DNA from: JASHVB01 sp963780805
GTDB taxonomy: Bacteria; Pseudomonadota; Alphaproteobacteria; Acetobacterales; Acetobacteraceae
NCBI GenBank assembly: GCA_963780805.1
Contig: CAWADP010000009.1
Coordinates: forward strand, 186,001-250,000
Direction: 5' to 3'
DNA: 64,000 nt
Shown: in pieces, positions 48,972 to 59,990 of the stretch
Layout: each line of letters opens with the position of its first letter
How positions within the stretch are numbered: the first letter of the stretch is position 1
The notes under the pieces: generated by a model
The model's input: only the letters and a program-made list of their open reading frames with translations
What the model was told of the DNA's origin: nothing
The model's database searches: none
Translations under genes and position numbers: made by a program

Positions 48972-51167
48972 TTACGAGTTGATGCTTACCATGCCACCGG
49001 TCAACTGAAGCATGCCACCGCCGTCGAACGAACCCTGCCCATCGGCGGAGAGACTGATTTGCGGCCCACTGATGGTGATGCCCGAGGGACTGATCTGGAT
49101 AGAGCATGGGCCGCAGGTCAATTGAATGCCCTGCATGGCGTCGACGCTCATCTTTCCGGCACTGACGCTGATCGAATAGTTCCCGGCGCTGACCGTTTCC
49201 GAGTGGTTGCCCGTGCTGACCGTCAACGAGTTGTTCCCGGTGCTGACGGTCATCGAATTGTTGCCCGTGCTGACAGTGACCGACTGGTTGCCCTGGTCGA
49301 TCTTGACGGTGTGGTTGCCCTGCTTGACCTCGAAGACGCTGTCGCCCTGGATCGTCTCGGTGTGGGTGCCCTTGCTGACGGTGTAGGTGCTGTTGCCGTC
49401 GGTTACCACCACGTCGCGGTTCTGCTTCACCGAGATGGTCTGATTGTTCTGGATGTCGACCGTCTCGTTGTTCAGGATCGACACGACGCGGTTGCCCACC
49501 ATCGAGTTGTCCGAGTTCTGTATGCCCACCGTCAGCGTCTGGTTGTTCTCGACTTCGGTGAGCATGTCCTTCTCGGCGTGCATGAAGATGAGTTCGCTGC
49601 CCTTGGTGTCGTCGAAGGTCAGCTCGCTGAAGTTGGATGTCCCGCCGGAGAGCGTAGAGCGGGTGCGCAGGCCCGACTTGTTCTTGTCGGTGGTGAGGTA
49701 GATCGGCGCCTGCGCGCCGTTGTACAACCCGCCGATGACGATCGGGCGGTCGGGATCGCCATCGACGAAGGCCACCGCAACTTCGGTGCCGACGCGGGGC
49801 AGGAACTGCGCGCCCCAGCCCTTGCCGGCCCAGGGCTGGATCACGCGCGCCCAGACCGCGTTGCTGCCGGTCGAGTCGGCGCGCCAGTCCCAGTAGAAAC
49901 GGACCTTCACCCGTGCCATGTCGTCGGTATAAATCTCCTCGCCGCTCTGCACGTTGATGGTCGAGGCCGCCGTACTCTGCGGACCCATTACCAACGCGGT
50001 ATAGACGCCATTCATGCGCGGCCGCGGCGTGACGATCGGCTGACGCCAGGTCGTGGCCGAAGGGAAGGCGACGAAGCGGTTGGAATAGGACGCGGTGCTG
50101 CGCTGGTTCAGCCAGGTGTCGTCGGAGGCCTGATGCGACACGCTGCGCACCGAATAGCTTCCATCGTACGGGCTGGCGGGCTGACTGGTGACAGTGAACT
50201 TGCCCCCTGGCACCAAGCCGCCAAACCGGCTGGCGCCGTCGTAGAGCGTGGCCACCGCCTCGGCCGCCTCCATCTCCCACTTCGCCCGGTTGGCGATGAC
50301 GCCCGACTGCGCCTGTGTATTGTCGCTGGCATTGGCGGACGGGTCGGTGCCTAACTCGTTGGTGTAGCCGACCGAGGCCGGCCAGCGGAATTCGTCACGC
50401 GCGGTGGCCCCGCCGGTCTGCAACACCGTGGGTTGCGCACTCTGCAGCAGTGTCGTGGGACTGACCAATTCGTAGTCCTGCAGCGTCATCTTGCCACGCA
50501 CAGTGGTGGCGGACATATTGAAGTCCAGCAGCCGCGTGGTGTCGTCAGCGCCGCCCACCAGGTACAGCGTGGCATTGGAGATGTCCTGGAAGGCCGAATT
50601 CTGGTTGGCAATAACCAGCGTGTGCGCGCTGGCGGCGTGCTGGAAGAAATAATACCAGCCTTCTTCCTCCATCAGCCGCGTAGCGAAATGCAGGTCGCTC
50701 TCATTGTACTGAATGGTGTACTGACGCGTCGAGCTGGAGGGTGGACCGGACAAGTCGGTCAGCCCCGCATCGGTGAACATCGACTGGATGATGTCGCCGG
50801 CCGATTTCTCCTCATACACCCGGCAATCCACGGTCTGGCTGAGGAACCACAGTCGTGGCACCAGGCTGATCTGATAGACCTCGAAATCGGCGATGGCGCC
50901 TTCGCTGCGGATGGACCCTTCGGCAGCGACGCTGCGGATGATCCCATGGAAGTAACGTACCGGCGTGCCGGCAACCTGCAGCACGACACAGGCCGGATTG
51001 TTGAGCAAGGAATTCGGGTCGATCTTGCCGGATTGGGAGACCGCGACAACGTCGAACTGAAACGGCTGGCTGATCGCTTCCTGAGCGGAGAGCCGAATCG
51101 GGATCAGCACATCGTCACCGAGCGGCGACGTCATCGCCATCATGGCGTTGGCTCGCGACCAGGACAT
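48972..51167 (-). CDS. vgrG: type VI secretion spike protein VgrG (TssI)
   Basis: A 731-residue trimeric spike. The gp27-like base is at 1-380 (LIPIRLSAQEAISQPFQFDV, YFHGIIRSV, YTIQYNESDLHFATRLMEEEGWYYFF). The gp5 OB-fold is at about 400-480 (VRVKFYWDWR-like segment and QFLPRVGTEVAVAFVDGDPDRPIVIG). A long needle of short beta repeats spans about 545-690. From about 620 the repeats become near-identical: S-V-T-V-S-T-G-N-N/H-S units, about seven in tandem. There is no C-terminal enzymatic extension, so cargo would bind non-covalently or via PAAR, which is not in the window. It is the first gene of its block. Confidence 0.95.
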   Translation of the reverse strand: MSWSRANAMMAMTSPLGDDVLIPIRLSAQEAISQPFQFDVVAVSQSGKIDPNSLLNNPACVVLQVAGTPVRYFHGIIRSVAAEGSIRSEGAIADFEVYQISLVPRLWFLSQTVDCRVYEEKSAGDIIQSMFTDAGLTDLSGPPSSSTRQYTIQYNESDLHFATRLMEEEGWYYFFQHAASAHTLVIANQNSAFQDISNATLYLVGGADDTTRLLDFNMSATTVRGKMTLQDYELVSPTTLLQSAQPTVLQTGGATARDEFRWPASVGYTNELGTDPSANASDNTQAQSGVIANRAKWEMEAAEAVATLYDGASRFGGLVPGGKFTVTSQPASPYDGSYSVRSVSHQASDDTWLNQRSTASYSNRFVAFPSATTWRQPIVTPRPRMNGVYTALVMGPQSTAASTINVQSGEEIYTDDMARVKVRFYWDWRADSTGSNAVWARVIQPWAGKGWGAQFLPRVGTEVAVAFVDGDPDRPIVIGGLYNGAQAPIYLTTDKNKSGLRTRSTLSGGTSNFSELTFDDTKGSELIFMHAEKDMLTEVENNQTLTVGIQNSDNSMVGNRVVSILNNETVDIQNNQTISVKQNRDVVVTDGNSTYTVSKGTHTETIQGDSVFEVKQGNHTVKIDQGNQSVTVSTGNNSMTVSTGNNSLTVSTGNHSETVSAGNYSISVSAGKMSVDAMQGIQLTCGPCSIQISPSGITISGPQISLSADGQGSFDGGGMLQLTGGMVSINS

Positions 51168-51257
51168 GGGCTACCGCACCATGCCGGTCATCAAAGGTCC
51201 GGTGCTCACCGCTTTCTGCCCCCCCATGCGTTGCTTGGTCGATCCGACGATACCCAT

Positions 51258-51306
51258 TAGCATAGCAGACTGCCTAGCATAGCAGACTGGCTAGCATAGC
51301 AGACTG
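51258..51306. repeat. three direct repeats of 15 bases at 17-base spacing upstream of vgrG
   Basis: TAGCATAGCAGACTG occurs exactly at 51258-51272, 51275-51289 and 51292-51306, with two-base spacers. The array lies 91-139 bases before the vgrG start codon, in the 353-base spacer between vgrG and the preceding gene. It could be a binding array for an activator or a replication-slippage repeat. Nothing else was recognised in the spacer. Confidence 0.85.
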
Positions 51307-51520
51307 TGCGCCCTCGATAACATCCGTAATTCAGCGGGACGCTCGGCCGCAGGCCCAGGCTGATTGAGTCGCATGACAGGTATGCGAAGCCAAGCTTCGC
51401 GCTTCAGAGCGGTTCGATCTGCGCGCACGAACCTGTCGCCCCGGCAGGGCAGCGGGGCCAGGGCAGCGGGGCCCGGGCGGCCAGGGCGGCTTGGCCAGGG
51501 CAGCGGGGCCAACCGTGGGG

Positions 51521-52258
51521 TCAGGGCGGCGGGTGGAGGTAGCCGCTCACCGAGCTATGGCACAGTGCCTGAAGTGCCAGCAACCCGGCCTGGAACAGGA
51601 AGCGCCCACGCTCGTTCACTTGCAACGCGACATGCTGCCTGGCTTCGTGATGGTCACGGTCGTCGAAGCCATCCTGAATGCCCTTCATACCCCAGAACAT
51701 GGAATTGGTCGTTGCCGGGCTGACGGCACCGCGTCCGGTCCTGAATGCCAGGCCCCGTACCTTCAGGAGATCATAGTTCACCACGGCATTCTCGAGTTCT
51801 CGCCTTGCGGCAGGACCAAAGTTGAATGCGTCGCCGCGCATCTGAAGGTAGTGATCCGCGTACGCCAGGGCCATCTGACGCGGCGAATAGTTGGCGTCAG
51901 TCGCCCGGGTGATGTTGTCTTGATACATGTTCTCGCCGACGCGTTTCGCTTCCGCTGCGGCCTGTTTGACATTGGCCCAGAGATCAGGCGGGGCACCCGC
52001 GTCGCGTTCCCGAATGGCCACCACCATGTCAAGGGCCGCAATCAGTACCCAAAACCAGTCGTTTGGGTCATAGCCTGGTGTCTGTCGGACTCCCTCGGGG
52101 GCCTCCCCCAGGGCCACGCGAATGATGTCCCAGACGGGTTGTTGCGCGCGACTATCGGGCGTCCGTGGCGCCAGCAGGTCAGGGAGGAGCACATCGGACA
52201 GGCCTCCCTTGCCATGGCGATCGAGAGCTTGTGGCGACGGCAGGTCCGGCGATGGCAT
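51521..52258 (-). CDS. hypothetical protein encoded upstream of vgrG
   Basis: A 245-residue soluble protein with no signal peptide, membrane helix or motif that I recognise. It is Ala- and aromatic-rich in the middle (DPNDWFWVLIAALDMVVAI), with a charged region (YQDNITRATDANYSPRQMALAYADHYLQM). The C-terminal third has NSMFWGMKGIQDGFDDRDHHEARQ, a His/Asp-rich stretch, and ends in three prolines. It points toward vgrG on the same strand, 353 bases upstream, the position where cargo, chaperone or immunity genes often lie. It has no clear ribosome site; its own promoter is not seen. Confidence 0.6.
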   Translation of the reverse strand: MPSPDLPSPQALDRHGKGGLSDVLLPDLLAPRTPDSRAQQPVWDIIRVALGEAPEGVRQTPGYDPNDWFWVLIAALDMVVAIRERDAGAPPDLWANVKQAAAEAKRVGENMYQDNITRATDANYSPRQMALAYADHYLQMRGDAFNFGPAARRELENAVVNYDLLKVRGLAFRTGRGAVSPATTNSMFWGMKGIQDGFDDRDHHEARQHVALQVNERGRFLFQAGLLALQALCHSSVSGYLHPPP

Positions 52259-52505
52259 TCACGCGACTCCGGTGCTGACAGCGATCATCGTCCGGCGGGG
52301 TCATCGTCCGGCGGGCGAAGGCCGTCGGCGCATGATACATGTCTTGCCGCGGTAGCGTGAGCCATTTGCGTCGGCGGGACGTTCGCGCGGGCGTCGCTGG
52401 TCCCAGCAATCCCGCGCACGGAAGCCGTCCCGATCTGTGCCGGCCGGCATCGACCTGCGGAGAGTTCGACCGCCGCAGCAGTCGCCCTGCACTACGCCAC
52501 TGGGG

Positions 52506-53255
52506 TCACAGCATCACCGTCCCTCCATCCACCGCGATCGTCTGCCCGGTGACGAACCGAGATTCGTCGGAGATCAGCCACGCCACGGTGCCAGTAAGGT
52601 CCGCCGGCACCAACGTGCGCTGCAACGCCTGGCCGGTGCGGATGGTGTCCAGCGCGCGGTCCAGCTTGTCGCCGAAGAACTCCTGCGTGCCCTCGGTCAG
52701 CACGGCGCTGGGCGCGACGGCGTTCACCCGGATATTGTCGCGGCCGAGCTCGCGCGCCAGCCCGCGCGTCATGCCGATTACCGCCGCCTTCGAGGTGGTG
52801 TAGTGCAGCGCGTATGGCATGCCATAGGTCGCGGCGAGCGAGGCGATATTCACGATGGACCCGCCCCCCGCCGCGCGCATCGCCGCCACCACAGCCTTGC
52901 AGCAGTTCCAGATGCCCTTGACGTTCACCGCCATCGCCGCGTCCCAGTCGGCTTCCGGGATCGCGTTGAACCGCCCGCCGCGCAGCGAGCCATAGAGCGC
53001 GGCGTTGTTGATCAGCCCGTCGATGCGGCCGAACGCGGCAACCGCGGCGGTGGCCATCGCCTCGGCCGATGCCATCTCGGTCACGTCCAGCCGCACACCG
53101 AGCGCACCGTTGCCCGCCGCGGCGGCAGCGGCCGCGCAATCCGCAACGTCGCCAACGACGACGTGCGCGCCCGCGGCGCCGAGCGCCCGGGCATACTCGA
53201 AGCCCAGACCGCGTGCGGCGCCGGTGATCAGCACGACCTTGCCTGCAACCGACAT
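52506..53255 (-). CDS. SDR family NAD(P)-dependent oxidoreductase
   Basis: A 249-residue classical short-chain dehydrogenase/reductase. Dinucleotide-binding TGAARGLG is at 11-18, NNAAL and the active-site Ser in VNIASLAATYG are present, the catalytic YTTSK is near residue 155, and the family close is FVTGQTIAVDGG. The Asp in VVGDVAD after beta-2 favours NAD. The start at 53255 follows GGAGGGA; the frame upstream is non-coding. The substrate is unknown and no pathway neighbour helps. The next gene upstream on the same strand is the small membrane protein, 180 bases away. Confidence 0.9.
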   Translation of the reverse strand: MSVAGKVVLITGAARGLGFEYARALGAAGAHVVVGDVADCAAAAAAAGNGALGVRLDVTEMASAEAMATAAVAAFGRIDGLINNAALYGSLRGGRFNAIPEADWDAAMAVNVKGIWNCCKAVVAAMRAAGGGSIVNIASLAATYGMPYALHYTTSKAAVIGMTRGLARELGRDNIRVNAVAPSAVLTEGTQEFFGDKLDRALDTIRTGQALQRTLVPADLTGTVAWLISDESRFVTGQTIAVDGGTVML

Positions 53256-53435
53256 GATGTCCCTCCATTGCTGCGCCGGCCCTTGCTGCGCCGGTCTTTG
53301 ACCGAGGGGCAGCATAACGCTGCGTGCGGTGATACACATTGCTTTCAAGGGAAGCCACGGGGAAGCCACTGAACGACCATCCGAGCGCTCGCCACTGTTC
53401 CGGCGTCAGGCATATCGCTTGCCGGCCCGCACCAG

Positions 53436-53702
53436 TTATTTACCTGACCCCCAGCGCCAATGCGGCGTCTCGCCCTTCATCCAGCAGACAACGATGAGCG
53501 CACCGACAAATTCAGCGAGGCAGCCGTAAAACGTGATGGTTGCCGATCTGATGTCGCTGCCTGGCGTCCGAACGCGGTAGATAAAGACGCTGGCGTCAAC
53601 GACGACCACAGCAAGAAATGCAGCGGTCACCAGCCAGCCTTCGATGGTGACCGGGGTCCAGCCCCACCCGTAATCTCGCGCCCGGAACCACAGCTTACGC
53701 AC
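53436..53702 (-). CDS. small membrane protein of unknown function
   Basis: An 88-residue protein with two likely helices (about 24-42, LVTAAFLAVVVVDASVFIY; and about 56-74, ITFYGCLAEFVGALIVVCW) and a tryptophan-rich N-terminus (KLWFRARDYGWGWTPVTIEGW), a pattern seen in uncharacterised bacterial membrane proteins. It ends KGETPHWRWGSGK. The start is GTG at 53702, with GGGGAG seven bases upstream; the ATG at 53768 lacks a site and family proteins begin at this point. Confidence 0.6.
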   Translation of the reverse strand: MRKLWFRARDYGWGWTPVTIEGWLVTAAFLAVVVVDASVFIYRVRTPGSDIRSATITFYGCLAEFVGALIVVCWMKGETPHWRWGSGK

Positions 53703-53803
53703 TGCATTTCTCCCCGAGTCGAAGACTGCATGAACCCGGACGCGGATACTTTGCGGTCTGAGTTTCAACTTCCCTTTTTATACATCTTCCGCTGCAGCAC
53801 GCG

Positions 53804-55865
<2,062 letters not shown>

Positions 55866-55882
<17 letters not shown>

Positions 55883-56771
55883 GCGGGTCCAGCCAGTCGC
55901 GCAGGCCATCGCCCACGAAGTTGAAGCCGATCACCACGGTCAGGATCGCCAATCCTGGGAACGTCGCCACCCACCATTGCGACACCAGTTCCCGCCCTTC
56001 CGACACCATGGAGCCCCATTCCGGCGTTGGCGGCACCACGCCAAGCCCCAGGAACGACAATCCGGCGAACACCAGGATGGCGTTGCCCAGGTCAAGCGTC
56101 ATCAGCACCACCAGCGGCCCCAGCGCGTTCGGCATGATCTGGCGGAGCAGGATGTGGGTGGGAGAGAAGCCGATGGTGCGGGCGGCGGCGACGTATTCCA
56201 ACGAGCGTTGGCCGAGCACCAGGCTGCGCGCCAGGCGGGCAAATTTCGGCCACCACACTACCAGCATGGCGATGACGGTGTTGCGCGTGCCGATGCCCAG
56301 CGCGGCGGCGATCGCCATCGCCAGGATGATCGGCGGGAAGCAGAACATCAGGTCGGTAGCGCGCATCAGGATTTCTTCCGACCAGCCGCGCGCATAGGCG
56401 GCGACGGCGCCCACCAGCGTGCCGATGGCGCCGCCGATCAGCACTACGGTGAAGCCCACCGTCAGTGACGTGCGCGCGCCGAAGATGATGCGCGTCAGCA
56501 CATCGCGGCCAAGTTCGTCGGTGCCGAGCCAGTGCGCGGCCGACGGCGCGGCGAGGCGGCCGGCGACGTCCACCGTGTCCGGGGCATAGGCCGTGATCCA
56601 CGGCGCCAGGATCGCGGCCAGTGCCCACAGCACCACCACCGCGCCGCCCAGCACCGCGAGCAAATACCGCCGGCGCCAGCGGCTGCGGCGGCCCGCGCTT
56701 GAATCCGTGCCGGCCGCGAGTTCGGCCGCTTCGGCATTGGTCAACGCGACGCTGATGGTGGTCGGCCTCAT
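55866..56771 (-). CDS. peptide/nickel-type ABC transporter permease, DppC family
   Basis: A 301-residue inner-membrane permease with a cytoplasmic N-terminus and six expected helices, the first at about 38-60. The family region before the transport domain reads HWLGTDELGRDVLTRIIFGARTSL, and the EAA loop reads EYVAAARTIGFSPTHILLRQIMPN. The C-terminus GLRDWLDPHARR is typical of DppC. It overlaps the DppB-type gene by four bases and the ATPase gene by 17, so the three are translated together. Confidence 0.93.
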
Positions 56772-57781
56772 CGCCGCATCACCCGTGGGTCGAGCAATGC
56801 GTAGGAGACGTCCACCACCAGGTTTACGATCACGTAGACCACCGCCACCACCAGCGTGACTCCCATGATGGCGGGAAAATCAAGGATCACCGCGCTTTGG
56901 AACGTGTAGCGGCCGAGACCCGGCCAGGAGAAGATCGTTTCGGTCAGCACCGTGCCGGTGAGCAATTGCGCATAGGCGAGTCCGCCCAGCGTCACCACCG
57001 GCAGCAGTGCGTTGGGTAGCGCGTGGCCCAGCATGATGGCGTAGCGGCGCAGGCCCTTCGCGCGGGCGACGCGGATGTAGTCCTGCGACAACGCCTCCAG
57101 CATCGCAGCGCGGGTGGTGCGGGTGATCAGGCCCATCGTCGCGGATGCCAGTACAATCGACGGCAGGATCAAATGGGTGATTGCGTCCCAGAACGTATCC
57201 CACTGGCCGGCGAGCGGTGCGTCGATCAGCATGAAGCCGGTCACGGTGGGCGGTGGGAACTGGTCGGCGCCAATCTGTCCTGGTCCGGGTGCCCAGCCCA
57301 GCCAGCCGTAGAACACCGCCAGCATGATGAACGCCAGCCAGAAGGTGGGCGCGGATACACCCACCAGCGACATCGCGCGGGCCACGTGGTCGATCCAGGA
57401 ATCGCGTTTCATCGCCGCCAGCACGCCCAGCGGCAGGCCGAGTATCAGCGAGAGCAGGAAGGCGACGGTGGAAAGCTCGATCGTGGCAGGCGCGTATTGC
57501 GCGATATCCTCGATCACCGGCCGCTGCGAGGAAATCGAAATGCCGAGGTCACCGTGCGTCAGCCCGCGCAGGAAGATCCAGTAGCGGTCCCACATCGGCA
57601 GGTCGAGGCCCCATTTGTGGCGGTATGCCTCGACGATCGCCGGGTTATTGGCGGCAATGTCGCCAAGCTGGGTCAGCACTGGATCGCCCGGCACCGTGTT
57701 GGCGATCAGGAAGATGATCAGCGTCGCCAGCACCACCATGGCCGCGGCGATCAGCAGACGAGAAATGATGTAGCGCAGCAC
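56768..57781 (-). CDS. peptide/nickel-type ABC transporter permease, DppB family
   Basis: A 337-residue permease, partner of the DppC-type protein. It begins LRYIISRLLIAAAMVVLATLIIFLI, the standard DppB first helix, then TVPGDPVLTQLG. Its EAA loop is QDYIRVARAKGLRRYAIMLGHALPNALLPVVT, and it ends YALLDPRVMRR. The start is taken as GTG at 57781, preceded by GGGGAGGG, because family proteins begin at the (M)LRYI motif; an ATG at 57811 is possible. It is divergent from the binding-protein gene with 115 bases between. Confidence 0.92.
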   Translation of the reverse strand: MLRYIISRLLIAAAMVVLATLIIFLIANTVPGDPVLTQLGDIAANNPAIVEAYRHKWGLDLPMWDRYWIFLRGLTHGDLGISISSQRPVIEDIAQYAPATIELSTVAFLLSLILGLPLGVLAAMKRDSWIDHVARAMSLVGVSAPTFWLAFIMLAVFYGWLGWAPGPGQIGADQFPPPTVTGFMLIDAPLAGQWDTFWDAITHLILPSIVLASATMGLITRTTRAAMLEALSQDYIRVARAKGLRRYAIMLGHALPNALLPVVTLGGLAYAQLLTGTVLTETIFSWPGLGRYTFQSAVILDFPAIMGVTLVVAVVYVIVNLVVDVSYALLDPRVMRR

Positions 57782-57896
57782 GCGATTGCGGCCCTCCCCA
57801 CTGTGCCGCATACCGCATGGGCTGGGATGCGCCAAGTTGTATCGGTCTCGGCCGTGCCGCTATATGATCCGGCGGAAGATGACCAGGGAGGGGACC

Positions 57897-59504
57897 GTGA
57901 GTGACTTGGGTTGGATCGGCCGGCGCGACGTCATGCGCCTGCTGGGGATCGGCGGCGCGGCGCTGGCGGCTGGGCTGCCGGCGAAGGTGCATGCCGCGGC
58001 CAGCGGAGGCACTCTCGTGCTGGGCGTCGATATCAGCAATTCGATCACCTTCGACCCGGCCCGCGAAGCGCAATACACGGCCCCCCTGACCATGCGCGCG
58101 GCTTATGAATCGCTGGTGACCATGACCCCCGGCGACTACCTGAACGTGAAGCCGGCGCTGGCGAAAAGCTGGGAGCGCACGCCGGACGGCAAGGGCTGGC
58201 GCTTCCATTTGACGGAAGCAAAATTCAACAGCGGCAATCCGGTTACCGCGCAAGACGTGAAATGGACGTTCGACCGGCTGATCAATCTGAAGGACCAGCC
58301 GTCGCAATACGTGACCAACGTCTCGGCGGTGAACGCGGTCGATCCGAAGACCGTCGACGTGGTGCTGACGGACCCCACCCTGCCGATCCTGACCATCCTG
58401 TCCGGAGTGAATTTCGGCATCATGGAGCAGAAGGCGGTGGCGGCGCAGGGCGGCACCGCAGCGGCGGATGCGATCAGCGCCGACAAGGCAACCAACTGGC
58501 TGAACCAGCATTCCGCCGGCGCCGGTCCGTTTACTCTGGTGGGCTGGACCCGCGGCGCGCAGATCCTGTTGACCCGCAATCCCCACTATTTCCACGGCCC
58601 GGCGCATTTCGAGCATGTCATCGTCCGCCACATGGGCGACAGCGCGACGCAGCTCCTGGCGATCAAGCGCGGCGACATTGGCGCGGCGTTCAACCTGATC
58701 CCGGAGCAAATCGCCACGCTGAAGGACGCCAAGCAACTGCGCATCGAGGGGCTGCACAGCCTCGACTACGTTTACATGGCGCTGACCAACGAGCCTGAGT
58801 ACAACAAGGCGCTGGCGGTGAAGGAAGCGCGCCAGGCGATTGCCTGCGCCATCGACTACGACGGGATCATCGACCACTTGCTCGGCGGCGAGGCGATGCG
58901 CTGCGCCAGTTTCATTCCGATCGGGCTGTACGGCTCGACCGAGGAGACGACGAAGCAGATCGGCTGGCACCAGGATCTGGACCGGTCGAAGCAGTTGCTG
59001 CAGAAGGCCGGCTTTCCCAACGGGTTCGAGTTCAAGATAACCTATGGAGACGCGGCGGTGTCGGGCCTGTCCTATGCCGTGCTGGCGCAGAAACTGCAGT
59101 CGGACCTGGCACGGGTTGGCATCAAGGTGGTGCTGGACCCGATCGACCAGGTGAACCTGCGCACGCAATATACCACCGGGCATTCGCAAGGCGGGGTGCT
59201 GACGTTCTGGAATCCGTCCGGGGTAGAAACGGACCAGTGGGCATCGGCCAGCGTGCTGCGCGTGGCCAAGCGCATCCATTGGACTCCGGACCCGGCGCTG
59301 AAGAAGCTGGTGCTGCAGGCGGCGGCCGAGCAAGACCCGGCGAAGCGGACCGCGCTGTATGTCGATTACGAGAAGGCGCTGATCGACCAGTCCAGCCTGC
59401 TGATCCTGTTCCAGCCGATCTACCAGTTCGCCGTGCGGAACTCGCTGAAGACATTCCCGCTGACGGCGGCGGGGTGGGAGGCGGAGCTGTCCGAGGCGAC
59501 GTAG
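57897..59504 (+). CDS. ABC transporter substrate-binding protein (SBP family 5), Tat-exported
   Basis: A 535-residue extracellular solute receptor for peptides, opines, nickel or similar ligands. The N-terminal twin-arginine signal IGRRDVMRLLGIGGAALAAG indicates Tat export. Family-5 marks are NVKPALAKSWERTPDGKGWRFHL, PVTAQDVKWTFDRL, YVYMALTNEPEYNKALAVKEARQAIACAIDYD, and the C-terminal IDQSSLLILFQP. The start is GTG at 57897 behind GGAGGGG; an ATG 18 bases upstream is less well placed. It is divergent from the permease operon that it serves. Confidence 0.92.
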   Translation: MSDLGWIGRRDVMRLLGIGGAALAAGLPAKVHAAASGGTLVLGVDISNSITFDPAREAQYTAPLTMRAAYESLVTMTPGDYLNVKPALAKSWERTPDGKGWRFHLTEAKFNSGNPVTAQDVKWTFDRLINLKDQPSQYVTNVSAVNAVDPKTVDVVLTDPTLPILTILSGVNFGIMEQKAVAAQGGTAAADAISADKATNWLNQHSAGAGPFTLVGWTRGAQILLTRNPHYFHGPAHFEHVIVRHMGDSATQLLAIKRGDIGAAFNLIPEQIATLKDAKQLRIEGLHSLDYVYMALTNEPEYNKALAVKEARQAIACAIDYDGIIDHLLGGEAMRCASFIPIGLYGSTEETTKQIGWHQDLDRSKQLLQKAGFPNGFEFKITYGDAAVSGLSYAVLAQKLQSDLARVGIKVVLDPIDQVNLRTQYTTGHSQGGVLTFWNPSGVETDQWASASVLRVAKRIHWTPDPALKKLVLQAAAEQDPAKRTALYVDYEKALIDQSSLLILFQPIYQFAVRNSLKTFPLTAAGWEAELSEAT

Positions 59505-59518
59505 CGAAGGAGAATCTC

Positions 59519-59560
59519 CCGCTCCCCTCATCGGAGGGGGTTGGGGGGAAGGAGCGAAAC
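59519..59560. repeat. half-length family A palindromic repeat
   Basis: CGCTCCCCTCATCGGAGGGG followed by GTTGGGGGGAAGGAGCG forms a hairpin and shares the GGGGTTGGGGGGA block of the family A elements. It lies just after the binding-protein stop, where it may also aid termination. Confidence 0.5.
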
Positions 59561-59590
59561 GGGGCCGGGGGAAAAGGTCCGGACGGAACA

Positions 59591-59752
59591 CTAACACCGA
59601 TCGAGCAGATAGCATTCTTCGGCCAACCGACGCGCGAGCGAACGGATGAGGTCGCGGTCAGTCTCGCGGCCAAGCACCTCAAAGCGCGACAACCCTCGCT
59701 CGCTGAGGCGACTGCGGTAGTTCTGAATGGCGCGCCTCTGCGAAGTTCCCAT
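59591..59752 (-). pseudogene. truncated antitoxin-like gene
   Basis: A 53-residue frame starting MGTSQRRAIQNYRSRLSERG then LSRFEVLGRETDRDLIRSLARRLAEE. This is the N-terminal half of a small antitoxin family in which the same motif is followed by 25-40 more residues; family members often precede PIN-domain toxins. Here the sequence loses similarity after LAEE and stops. The GAGGAA ribosome site is still intact. No toxin gene is present beside it, so it is probably an inert relic. The family is recalled, not searched. Confidence 0.45.
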
Positions 59753-59990
59753 GATCGGTTCCTCGTATTCCCGGTAATCCAGTCGGACCGCCGTCATAAA
59801 GGCAGCGGGGCCGGTAGCCGGGCAGCATTTTTCTCGGTGAGGGCTACGCTAGCCAAATCAGAACCGCCAAGCCGCGAACAATACGAAGAACGTGACGCTC
59901 CTACCATCGTTCAGCGCCGTGCCGCCATTGACTCCCCCCGCCTCCCCCGCTGAATTTCGCCCCGGGAGACTTCCAGGCGTGGAGCAATGA

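Noticed and set aside
45995..48982. 995-residue open frame on the plus strand
   Set aside because: Antisense to tagH and the DUF6931-like gene; composition is Arg/Gly-rich and the T6SS genes explain the region fully.
51258..51306. three regularly spaced repeats as a small CRISPR array
   Set aside because: Spacers are only two bases and no cas gene is near; these are simple direct repeats.
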